Part shown: piece by piece, positions 49,533 through 58,003 of the stretch
Layout of the letters: each line of letters opens with the position of its first letter
Position numbering within the stretch: position 1 is the stretch's first letter
NCBI GenBank assembly: GCA_037074705.1
Contig: JAYJMR010000050.1
Span: 106,992 to 170,991, forward strand
DNA: 64,000 bases
DNA from: Zhengitettix transpicula
Taxonomy: Eukaryota; Arthropoda; Insecta; Orthoptera; Tetrigidae
Direction: 5' to 3'
The notes under the pieces: generated by a model
The model's input: the letters and a program-made list of their open reading frames with translations, nothing else
Database searches by the model: none
Told to the model about the DNA's origin: nothing
Position numbers and translations under genes: made by a program

Positions 49533-50762
49533 CTCCTAAACGACTATTACTAGCGACCTGCGGATGACCACAGCGTCTTCAGCGTGAAGCCTTATATTGG
49601 AAAAGACAAACAACTCCCTTGAAAAGATACACATTTAGGAGAAAACGAGCAAAAAGTGATAAAAAACCAAAGAAAAGAGTTTGCAGCTCTTAAACGACTG
49701 TTACTAGCGACCTGATGATGACGTCACCGTCTTCAGCGAGAAGCCATCTATTGAAAGAGACCCACAAATCCCTTGGAAAGACAAACAATTAGGCGAAAAC
49801 GAGCAAAAAGTGATAAAAAAGTAAAAGAAAAACGTCTGTAGCTCCTAAACGACTGTTACTAGCGACCTGCGAATGACGTCAGCGTCTTCAGCGTGAAGCC
49901 TTCCGAAGGTAAAGACACACAACTCCATTGTAAAGACACATATTTAGGAGTTATCGAGCTAAAAAAGGTAAAAAAATGACGAAGAGCGTCTGCAGCTCCT
50001 AAACGACTGTTACCAACGACCAGCAGATGACGTCTGCACCTTCAGCGTGAAGCCTCACATAGGTTGAGACACATTACTCCATTGTAAAGCCACATATTAA
50101 CGAGTAAACGAGCAAAACGAGATAAAAAATGACGAAGAGCGTCGGCAGATCCTAAACGACTAGTACTAGCGACCTGCGTATTACTTCAGCGTCTTCAGCT
50201 TGAAGCTTTATATAGGAAGAGACAAACATCTCCCTTGTAAAGATATACATTTAGGAGAAAACGTGCAAATAGTGATAAAAAACAAAGAAAAGAGCTTGCA
50301 GCTCTTAAACGACTGTTACTAGCGACCTGATGATGACGTCAGCGTCATCAGCGTGAAGCCATCTATTGAAAGAGACCCACAACTCCTTTGAAAAGACAAA
50401 CAATTAGGAGAAAACGAGCAAAGAGTGATAAAAAAGAAAAGAAAATGTCTGTAGTCCTAAACGACTGTTACTAGCTACCTGCGTATGACTTCAGCGTCTT
50501 CAGCGTGTATCCAGTCATAGGAAGAGACCCACAACTCCCTTGAAAAGACACACATTTAGGAGTAAACGAGCAAAAAGTGATAAAAAACAAAATAAAAACG
50601 CTTTTATTTTCCAAACGACTGTTACTAGCGACCAGCAGATGACGTCAGCATCTTCAGCGTGAAGCCTTACATAGGTAGAGACACACAACTTTATTTTAAA
50701 GCCACATATTTACGAGTAAACGAGCAAAACGAGATAAAAAATGACGAAGAGCGTCGGCAGCT
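49533..50762 (-). repeat. 8-monomer higher-order unit interrupted on its right by the LTR element
   Basis: The segment ending GAGCGTCGGCAGCT occurs at 49,519-49,532 and again at 50,749-50,762, an 8-monomer spacing of 1,230 bp. After the first occurrence the satellite continues with CCTAAACGACTATTACTAGC, and the same continuation resumes after the LTR element at 58,004. The first occurrence is therefore an empty-site paralogue of the insertion. Confidence 0.8.
50759..50762. repeat. Left target-site duplication AGCT
   Basis: AGCT directly before the 5' LTR is repeated directly after the 3' LTR (58,000-58,003). The uninterrupted paralogue at 49,529-49,532 has a single AGCT, confirming a 4-bp duplication. 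A 4-bp duplication fits many Ty3/gypsy-type elements. Confidence 0.9.
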
Positions 50763-51369
50763 TGTAACGGTGCTGCAACAGTGGCCTCCATTATTGTGTA
50801 TACTTTGCATTCCACCAGCACAGCTAGGACATTAACGAATCGTCCTCAATTATGACATCCGTCCAACGCGTGCATTTCTGCAAACGCACACGCAGCAGTC
50901 TCAGAACTGGAGCACGCGCTACGTTAAGTACGACTGGCTTCCAAGCCGTCGACAGACAGTATCTACCTTCGCTATTGTAGGGAACGTCTCCGACTGGGCT
51001 CTTTCCCTAGTTGTATTCCTTTTCCTTTTCCCTTTCCTCTACTTCTTACAGCTAGTATATATATAACTGTAAATATACTATTGCTTATCTTTACATCTGT
51101 GTCTTTACTGATAAAACGACCAAACCTCCGATTCCTCCCTGATAAGCCTCAGGCGAACCTAACCCCCACACTACCCTCTTTCCTCAACTTGTCTACACCT
51201 TTAAGCCTTCGAGATCGTTCCTAGATCTCCTTTCCTTTCTAAGTCCCAAGTCAGTTTTCAATTCCAAGGAACCAGGGCCAGGTTTCAAGGCGTGAATCTG
51301 CTGACAAGGAACCCTTCATTTCTTGCAACGACTCCCCGTCAACCTAATTCAACGGGCGAACACGTTACA
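50763..51369 (+). repeat. 5' LTR (607 bp)
   Basis: The LTR starts TGTAACGG and ends CGTTACA, so its ends form a perfect 7-bp inverted repeat (TGTAACG/CGTTACA) with canonical TG...CA. It matches the 3' LTR over its full length with five substitutions and no length change (positions 50,978; 51,056; 51,162; 51,327; 51,351 differ). A TATA-like stretch lies at 51,056-51,066, and a pyrimidine-rich stretch precedes it at about 51,000-51,045. The LTR would supply promoter and polyadenylation functions; no clear AATAAA signal was seen inside it. Confidence 0.95.
51056..51066 (+). promoter_or_regulatory. Possible TATA box in 5' LTR
   Basis: TATATATATAA lies about two-fifths of the way from the LTR's 3' end, a plausible core-promoter position. 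The 3' LTR copy has one substitution at its edge (GATATATATAA from 57,686). Function is inferred from composition and place only. Confidence 0.4.
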
Positions 51370-51391
51370 TGGTGGCAGCAACGTGGGACAT
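51370..51391 (+). other. Primer-binding-site position
   Basis: The sequence TGGTGGCAGCAACGTGGGAC begins immediately after the 5' LTR. Starting with TGG fits complementarity to the CCA end of a tRNA, as expected for minus-strand priming. I did not assign the tRNA, because that needs a comparison with tRNA 3' ends. Confidence 0.65.
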
Positions 51392-51929
51392 CAACATCAA
51401 TAAATAGGAACCGAACGACCAACGTTGGGGCAAGGTCGAAGCAGTAAAAATCCTCAAGTCACCGAGCATACTCGCGAGTGCCACGGAGGACGAGAAGGAC
51501 AGATAGTGGATCCCAACTATTCACACGTGTTCTCAACACGGTTCAGTAAACATCAGCTGAACATACTGATCGTGGAGAGTAGCAGCCGAGGATAGTGGTG
51601 GTAATCGAACGGCGTCGACGTGCTGGTGTACAACTACAGGCGTAAGGGTGCAACGAGCCGACTTGGATGGTGTCAAGGGTGTCAAAGGGCGTGTCGACTT
51701 CCCCACGTGGCAGAACCCGACTTCCTGCACCCCATCGGTGGAACGGACATCAGCGCCACACACCACAGCGACCGACATCGAGAACATCGGATCTTCCCTT
51801 CACTTCTTTCTTCATCTGGGTGAGTCAAAACCAGAATACATCCACTTTTCCGATATGCCAAGTAATAGCGAAAATACGGGTGATTAAGTCAAAGAACGCT
51901 TTATTTCGATAGTTCTGACGATTAAATTA
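51392..51929 (+). other. Leader region of the LTR element, no gene seen
   Basis: This stretch of about 540 bp is less AT-rich than the rest of the interior. Three overlapping open frames of 67-81 codons around 51,620-51,912 occur in all three forward frames and resemble nothing recognised, so they are not called. It is best read as the 5' untranslated leader before the gag-like region. Confidence 0.5.
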
Positions 51930-52680
51930 ATGCCTGGTACGTTTTCCGGTGATTCTACAGAGTTTAAAGGGTTTTTATTGATGGTGTAGAAATTGCCTCT
52001 GAGGTATTAAAACCTAGTAACCATAAAATAATTGTGAAACTTGTAGATTCGAGAATGGGAATTGTGGGAGAAGCCAAAGATTATCTGTTGTCTAAAGTCA
52101 ATCGCGAATCGTGGTATGCCTTAACAAAAAAGTAAATTGCAAAGGGAGACCTAGACTGTTATTCTGAGCGTTAGTCAGTAGACTTGTAGAATTGTAACGA
52201 GAGAAGTAATGAAAGTGTGTTGTTAAATTCAGAACAACAGTCTGTTTGCTTGAAAATGTATAACGGGTAGTTTTGTAAAGGAACAATTAAAAGAAACGTT
52301 CGTAGCAGGAACGAGAAATTAGAGTTGTAACTTAAGCTCGTTCTGCACACGTTATTCAGGGTAGTTAATAGAAACGGCCCAGCAAGACAACGTATAGCTA
52401 GGATCCTAGTAAAAATAGTATTAAATAAATTAAACACACAGGCACGATACACGTACGCATGATACAGAAGAAAATCCTGGTACAATTGGCAAAACACATT
52501 CTCAAACGTTAATCGGGCAACCCCTCAATTAAATGAAGTTTTATTCTGTGAAATGGTAGATCACCCGGGACGATATTGTAATAGTCATTTCTTTTGTGAA
52601 AAATGTGGGAGGCGAGGCCATGATAAATGTGTTGGGCAAGAAGGGCCTAAAGTTTGAGATTTTGCAGTTAGTCTGAGACG
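51930..52680 (+). pseudogene. gag: Decayed gag-like coding region (Ty3/gypsy-type)
   Basis: An ATG at 51,930 opens a short frame (MPGTFSGDSTEFKGFL...) that stops at 51,987. One frame over, the text continues to 52,135 with RMGIVGEAKDYLLSK followed by ESWYALTKK. This resembles the gag/capsid pattern 'R-x-x-G-x-A-x-x-x-L ... W-x-x-L'. A third piece at 52,263-52,319 reads GSFVKEQLKETFVAGTRN, again gag-like. A cysteine/histidine cluster at 52,595-52,630 reads CEKCGRRGHDKC, like a CCHC zinc knuckle but with two residues too few between H and the last C. Several stops and frameshifts break the region, so no functional protein is expected. Assignment rests on pattern resemblance by eye. Confidence 0.6.
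52595..52630 (+). pseudogene. Zinc-knuckle-like remnant
   Basis: The residues CEKCGRRGHDKC give C-X2-C-X4-H-X2-C; a normal retroelement zinc knuckle is C-X2-C-X4-H-X4-C. Its place after the capsid-like pieces is where a nucleocapsid knuckle belongs. The same frame is open from about 52,470 to the stop at 52,660. Confidence 0.4.
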
Positions 52681-53439
52681 TGGGGTAGGCCGCCCTTCAC
52701 AGTGCGATATCTGCTATTAGCAGAATGGGTAGGACAGAGTCAGAGCCATGGCTGGCTCCCTGTTCGCGTGAAACCCAAATTGAACTTGATGGTTGACATA
52801 GTAAGGGTGCATGTCAGTTGTGGCAAATAAATAAGTAAATATAGCCTAAGTGGCAAATGTACGGGGAAGGCGCTCCTAAGTGAGGATTCCACCGGGATTC
52901 AAGTTCAAAGGTCACCCTTAAATTGTGTAATAAAAATTGGTTCCGGAACCACAAATGTAAATGTAGAGCGGAAAGAACCGCTGAAGTAAAATAATGTGAA
53001 GCGAAAAAGAATCGCTCGAATTGAATTCTTGCGAAGCCTCGAGAAGTAATGCCACTAAAATAAGTAAAATGTAGTGAGGCCGCAAGAAATAGTATAAGTG
53101 TCGACTATAATGATTAATAAATACAGTAGGACTCGAAAGTGTAAAGTCGAACTTATAAGTAATGGCCGAAAAAGTATAATAACAGTCGCCTCCCTCCCCC
53201 CAAATGTTCAAAAGTAAAAATAAAAGTCTGACGTTCAGAAGATAACGTAGAAGACAAAATAGATTCTCTGCAGATAGTAACATTAGCGAAAGTCACGTAG
53301 ATACACATAGATACACGTGGAAATACTGGCTCCAAAGTGTACGGTACAATTAAAATATGATTAATTCAACCAGATGAAGTTGGTGCCAATGCTTTAGTCC
53401 AGGGTTCAGAAGGTTCCTTTTGTTTTGTTTCAAATGTCA
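52681..53439 (+). other. Unassigned AT-rich interior, no gene seen
   Basis: This stretch of about 760 bp between the gag-like region and the KH-domain fragment has dense stops in the forward frames. A protease domain would be expected here in an autonomous element, but no D-[ST]-G active site was seen. A 121-codon frame on the opposite strand (52,918-53,283) is low-complexity (L/Y/F-rich) and is not supported. Confidence 0.5.
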
Positions 53440-54566
53440 CGTAAGACAATTTAGTGACCCTGCTACAGGGAAATCAATACCAAAAATAACTGTTCCCGAT
53501 GTGAATGATATCTCGGACATAATTACAGTAACAGGAACAAAAGAAGGCATAAAAAAAGCTGTTCGTGAGATATTAGTAACCTCTCATGATCAGTCAAAAC
53601 AAGGATATGAGAGAATTAATGTTCCCAAAATATAACATACATTTATTTGTGGAACAAAGAATGATAACCTGAATAATTTAATGCTGAAACTGGGGTACGA
53701 ATTACAGTCCCACCGGAGACTGTTCAAAAGTATGATATTGCTGGTGAGAAAGAGGGTGTATTAGCAGCAAAGGAGAGAATCCTTAATATTTAGAAAGAAA
53801 TTGAAACTGATTTCACTATTGAATCAGTGCAAGTTCCAAACTCACAACACAAATATGTTACTGGACCACGGGGGAAGACAATTCTTCAAGAAACTGTTTG
53901 TGTGTTGAAATACCAGCAAACGATTACTCTGATCACTGAACTATAACCCTAAGAGGTCTTCACGAAAATCTGGGAAGAACTTTGAACATGAAATATGAAA
54001 AAGTTAACAGTGTGCAAAGTGCCACAGTAGAAACTCCTAATTGGCTCCACAAATACATCATAGGGCGCAAGGGTGTGCAGATTCTTAAAATTACCAAAGA
54101 AGTGTCATGTTGAATTTTATGCTGATAATAAAATAAAAATTGAAGGAGCACCGGAAATGGTGGTTAAAGTAAAACGAGAATTAGAAATTGTGACAAAAAA
54201 ATCTTGTCAGTACTTCAACAATTGCTGAGATAAAAGCAGCTCCTAAGTTCTCAAAACATATCGTTGAAAAAAATGGAGCAAATGTTAAACCCTGAAGAAT
54301 GAGTTTAATGTTTTGATAAATATAACTGTCTCCGATGGTATTACGACAATTCACACCGCTGTAGTGAAAATTCGCGGACCTCGAGAAGATGTTGATAAAT
54401 GTCATTAACATCTAAAAGATCTAAGTAAAAGTAGTTATATGATTGAAGTTCCCATATTTCAATAATATCTGAAATTTATAAAGAAGATAAGGGATACTAA
54501 AATCAATTTACCAACAGAGGAAGAGAAAATTGAAAAAAAAATGTCGAGGAAGCAAGAGTAACATAT
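53440..54566 (+). pseudogene. Decayed vigilin/DP1-type multi-KH retrocopy carried in the LTR element
   Basis: Consecutive forward-strand pieces match successive KH domains of vigilin (HDLBP; insect DP1). (a) Piece up to 53,632 contains TGTKEGIKKA and ends GYERINVPKI; a stop at 53,633-53,635 follows, then the frame continues to about 53,693. (b) 53,695-53,895 holds RITVPPE, GEKEGVLAAKERI, a stop at 53,791, then SQHKYVTGPRGKTILQE. (c) 53,904-54,110 holds TITLRGLHENLG and WLHKYIIGRKG, the latter a KH GxxG loop at 54,057-54,074. (d) 54,109-54,185 holds KIKIEGAPE. (e) 54,210-54,290 holds a degenerate loop, HIVEKNGANV. (f) 54,361-54,566 holds VVKIRGPREDVDKC and SYMIEVPIF. At least five stops and several frameshifts are present, and one KH domain appears lost between (e) and (f). 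Several KH domains run together without introns, so it probably came from an mRNA. Vigilin is a cellular RNA/ssDNA-binding protein; this copy cannot encode it. Confidence 0.87.
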
Positions 54567-55113
54567 TACATTTTGATCAGATTGAGTGTTGTACATAGAA
54601 ATGGTGTAATCTAGATAAAATTCAAGACAACCATAATCTGACAATCTAAAATATTTTCGTGGGTAGCTCATGTTTTATTATGAAGTGTAAACGTATCTGG
54701 GAAGAAATTTGTTCGCAGTTTTCAGAAGAAATCTTGAATTCTCTGAGTGACAATGACGACTATGCCAACAGTATCTGATAAAAAGTAGGCAGCGCTCATG
54801 ATTCCGAAATAACAAGCGCATGCGAAAATTCGCGTAGTAACCAACAAAATTACAACTGTTTTCACAAACGGTTATAACGTGACGGTATTGAACTGAACAG
54901 CCAATGAAGCGATATCATTTGGCCATAACATACAGATTCTGTAACTTGCTGATTTACAGAAAGAGCATTATAAAAATGTCCACGACGCAAGGTGCGTCGA
55001 TATAATATTTGTTATCTGGTAGAGAAGTTGGTTACCATGGCATATAAGCCGCTTAGATATATATTTTCCGTTTTTGTTCACAAGAATAGGTTAGTGACTG
55101 AGAAAATATATAT
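54567..55113 (+). other. Unassigned interior segment with a short perfect inverted repeat
   Basis: No coding similarity was recognised. A short frame near 54,680-54,770 (ending SDNDDYANSI) is open but unidentified. A TATAAAA stretch occurs at about 54,969. It is followed by CGACGCAAGGTGCGTCG, a perfect 7-bp inverted repeat at 54,983-54,999. The segment is less AT-rich than what follows and could have been captured with the KH fragment or separately. Confidence 0.35.
54983..54999. repeat. Perfect inverted repeat CGACGCA-AGG-TGCGTCG
   Basis: A 7-bp stem with a 3-nt loop lies about 10 bp after a TATAAAA stretch. It could be a protein-binding dyad or chance; nothing else in the sequence decides this. 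Confidence 0.35.
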
Positions 55114-55332
55114 ATGTACCGTATCACAAAGTTGAATAGAGTCCGAATGAAGGTGGAAAACCTAAAAAGAAATTGGAGACCAGAGATTCTGAGACTAAGT
55201 AGTTGTGGTCTCAACTTTCCTAACGATATCTGTAAGTCGGAGATAAATCCAGATGGAGATAAATCCAGATGGACGAAGAATCAAATAAATATATCAAATG
55301 TTTTTAGTAAGTTGTCTGAAGACGACATTTAA
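55114..55332 (+). CDS. Short unassigned open frame (72 codons)
   Basis: The frame starts MYRITKLNRVRMKVENLKRN and ends KLSEDDI. It is polar, lysine/arginine-rich at the start, with no signal peptide or recognised domain. A 16-bp direct tandem duplication (55,239-55,270) lies inside it. Because 16 is not a multiple of three, the duplication changes the downstream frame, which argues against long-term coding constraint. It may be a fragment of another captured or gag-related sequence, or chance. Low confidence as a gene. Confidence 0.12.
   Translation: MYRITKLNRVRMKVENLKRNWRPEILRLSSCGLNFPNDICKSEINPDGDKSRWTKNQINISNVFSKLSEDDI
55239..55270. repeat. 16-bp tandem duplication
   Basis: The unit GGAGATAAATCCAGAT occurs twice in a row. 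It is a recent-looking slippage event within otherwise unassigned retrotransposon DNA. Confidence 0.9.
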
Positions 55333-57381
55333 AGTTCAATATTCCCGTCTAGTATTTTCGAACCTCATAGAGACCGTACAAGGGGAAGGACTTATATTTA
55401 TACATATAAAATGTAATAGTCACAGTAAAAACGTTATAGTATTTTGTTTAATAGATTAATCTCAATTATGATGCATAGTAGTACAGATGTTATAAAGTAG
55501 TCGTTAGCGTAGGTCCGGATTAGAAAAGTTTCGCTTAAGTCCGCCGAGTAGTATGTCACGAGGCAGCTGCTGAAGTCAGCATAAGTCAGCAAATAAACGC
55601 AGACAGGCGACCTGCGACGACAACACATTAACACACTTCTGTTATTTACTGAACACGTAAATATAACAATAATTGACCTGTACAAATCAAAATTCACAAG
55701 CAAAATTATATAGATACATCAAATTTATTATTCACTCACAGAAACAAACCACAGACTAACTAAATCAGTTATATTCTGATAACCATCTTAAAACAAATCA
55801 TAACAAAATGAAATATTGGGCCGATATATAATAATTATACTCAGAAAAAAAAAACACATTAAAAGTCTAATAATAAGTTAATTAATTAAAAGAAGTCCAA
55901 ATTTGGAAGTACGAGAAATAACTCTGAAGACAAATTGAGTATTGAAAATAAGTGAAGACGTGGAAAACTTACTGCGTAAATATCGTAGTTTAAAAGCGAT
56001 ACGCGGAATAATGAGCCACAATTGTTGGACACAAAGTAGTATATTGGAAAAAAGGCATGAATTTGGATACCTCTGGTTATGACGACCCATCTATCTCTTT
56101 ATCTTCAACTCTATAACATCCTAACACCATAATTTACCTACTGGCAATATAATTTGAATTTAAATTATTTTCAGTTTTCAATAAGAGGTCCTATTAGGAT
56201 ATTATTAGATGTAAACAAAAATAAATATATTACATTTTGTCTTATGAAACTTGTCAAGGAATTTCAGTGTAGTAGCCAGTGACATTCAACAACTCATGTA
56301 CAATCCGAAGTGTGAAACATCAGGACTATTCAGTTTCTCCAGTAGAGCAGTATATGTCAGTGTTTCAGATAGAAGAAAAGCTGTGAAAAAATTGGCTGAT
56401 TTATAGCCAAATATTGCTGTAAATAGTAGGTTACTCTCATTCCAAAATTCTCATCATTCGACTTAAATATTACTTACTTCCCTGGTCATCTAAAAGGTTA
56501 ATTGAAAAAATAAGTGGGTATATCAGCAGTCACTTACATTTGTACAGTTCCTGAAAAACTTTTATATTTTGGCTTTAATATTTACAGAGTATGATTTTTA
56601 ATGAGAATGTTTGGAGGATTATATAAATAGAATTTATTTGAGACTGATCCTGTCCAAACTGTAGAGTTTTTAATATTCTGTTAAAAATACAAGCATTGAC
56701 GAAGAAACAGTGGTTGAAAAGAATAAAAATGTAAATTCAGCCTCAGAAAAACAAATACTTTAGAACTGTAACAGCTATAGAACGTTTAAGTGCCAAAAGC
56801 ATATAATATTGTAGAAAAATAAAATAAAGCACCGTGAAATAATATTATATTAAAAAAAAAACTTAAGTACTTCCAGTATTTATATAATAATGATTTTAAA
56901 CTTGAAATATTCAAGTGGAAGGTATATTGTAATATCAATAAAACAATTAACGGTAAATAATATTGTACAAATGGTAATAAATATATATATATATTATATA
57001 AAAAAGGTAAAGTTTAAGTATTTACAAAAGGTTAATTTTAAAAAGGGATAAAATCTAACGGTAAAGTTAATTTTAATATCAATGAAACACTCATTGGCAA
57101 AGAGGACATTATATTGTATGACAGTTAAAAAAAATATATGTCATCAAGAAAAACTAAGTACTTCCATTCTAAATAATGAAGTTGGAAGGTAATTTGTAAC
57201 TCTATTTTAAACTGATATTATTGTAATATTTCTTTGTAATTCAAAGCTGTAAGATCCTCATTAATTTCCTCTCACCTTTTACCCCGTCAAACCAAAATTA
57301 TAATAGACGAGCCTTGTTTGAAATCATAGAATAAACTCAATTTTAATCTGTTTTAAGTATTAACCCAAAACAGATTAATCT
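55333..57381 (+). other. AT-rich 3' interior of the LTR element, no gene seen
   Basis: These roughly 2 kb are very AT-rich, with stops in all frames. Short reverse-strand frames (55,434-55,703; 55,878-56,090) are not recognised. A simple AT stretch lies near 56,980. Two degenerate copies of a module occur at about 56,852-56,932 and 57,147-57,205, sharing CTAAGTACTTCCA-like and GTGGAAGGTA-like pieces. In an autonomous element pol would lie upstream of here; nothing of it was recognised. Confidence 0.5.
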
Positions 57382-57391
57382 AAGAGGGGGG
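57382..57391 (+). other. Polypurine tract
   Basis: AAGAGGGGGG lies one base before the 3' LTR, the expected place for the plus-strand primer. It fixes the element's direction as left to right. Confidence 0.85.
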
Positions 57392-57392
57392 C

Positions 57393-57999
57393 TGTAACGG
57401 TGCTGCAACAGTGGCCTCCATTATTGTGTATACTTTGCATTCCACCAGCACAGCTAGGACATTAACGAATCGTCCTCAATTATGACATCCGTCCAACGCG
57501 TGCATTTCTGCAAACGCACACGCAGCAGTCTCAGAACTGGAGCACGCGCTACGTTAAGTACGACTGGCTTCCAAGCCGTCGACAGACAGTATCTACCTTC
57601 GCTATTGAAGGGAACGTCTCCGACTGGGCTCTTTCCCTAGTTGTATTCCTTTTCCTTTTCCCTTTCCTCTACTTCTTACAGCTAGGATATATATAACTGT
57701 AAATATACTATTGCTTATCTTTACATCTGTGTCTTTACTGATAAAACGACCAAACCTCCGATTCCTCCCTGATAAGCCTCAGGCGAACCTACCCCCCACA
57801 CTACCCTCTTTCCTCAACTTGTCTACACCTTTAAGCCTTCGAGATCGTTCCTAGATCTCCTTTCCTTTCTAAGTCCCAAGTCAGTTTTCAATTCCAAGGA
57901 ACCAGGGCCAGGTTTCAAGGCGTGAATCTGCTGACAAGGAACCCTTCATTTCTTGCGACGACTCCCCGTCAACCTAATTCGACGGGCGAACACGTTACA
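57393..57999 (+). repeat. 3' LTR (607 bp)
   Basis: Same length as the 5' LTR, with five substitutions (57,608; 57,686; 57,792; 57,957; 57,981), about 0.8% divergence by hand count. It is flanked on the right by the AGCT target copy. Low divergence suggests a fairly recent insertion, unless the LTRs were homogenised by gene conversion. Confidence 0.95.
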
Positions 58000-58003
58000 A
58001 GCT
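58000..58003. repeat. Right target-site duplication AGCT
   Basis: This is the second copy of the AGCT found at 50,759-50,762. The satellite monomer continues from here with CCTAAACGACTATTAC, exactly as in the uninterrupted paralogue at 49,533. Confidence 0.9.

Larger units (their letters stand above)
36203..50762 (-). repeat. Satellite array, block 2 (minus orientation)
   Basis: These are about 95 monomers of the same satellite, reverse-complemented relative to block 1. The core site now reads GATGACGTCAGCG and the T-rich tract reads as A-rich. The subtypes are those of block 1 (CCTTCCAAAGG, CCTTACATAGG, CCTTATATAGG, CCATCTATTG), so both blocks share one family. A local deletion is visible at about 38,003 (ACTAGCGTCGTCAGCG, missing about 12 bases). 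The block ends at the LTR element, whose left target-site copy AGCT is 50,759-50,762. Confidence 0.96.
50763..57999 (+). mobile_element. Non-autonomous LTR retrotransposon (7,237 bp)
   Basis: This complete insertion has two 607-bp LTRs, a 4-bp target duplication, a primer-binding-site position right after the 5' LTR and a polypurine tract before the 3' LTR. The interior (51,370-57,392) has no open frame longer than 121 codons, and no reverse transcriptase, RNase H or integrase motif was recognised. It contains a decayed gag-like region and a decayed vigilin/DP1-like fragment, followed by AT-rich unassigned DNA. The element presumably moved using enzymes supplied by a related autonomous element. 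The gag-like text and 4-bp duplication favour the Ty3/gypsy superfamily, but without pol this is inference. Orientation is set by the PPT and gag: left to right. Confidence 0.93.

Noticed and set aside
51533..51912. Overlapping open frames in the LTR leader on both strands
   Set aside because: Several frames are open together in a less AT-rich stretch; none resembles a known protein and none has a distinct codon signature.
52171..52497. 108-codon reverse-strand frame
   Set aside because: It lies opposite the gag-like remnants, which have recognisable gag patterns on the forward strand; the reverse frame is a shadow rich in L/F/S/T.
52918..53283. 121-codon reverse-strand frame, the longest in the window
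   Set aside because: It is low-complexity (leucine, tyrosine, phenylalanine, serine), antisense to the element and matches nothing recognised.
53420..53635. A functional single-KH protein from the 71-codon frame
   Set aside because: The stop at 53,633 interrupts a domain that continues in frame, and neighbouring KH pieces are broken in other frames; this is a pseudogene fragment, not a small gene.
50763..57999. Endogenous retrovirus with env
   Set aside because: No pol or envelope-like frame, signal peptide or transmembrane segment was recognised, and the interior after gag is taken up by the KH-gene fragment and unassigned AT-rich DNA.
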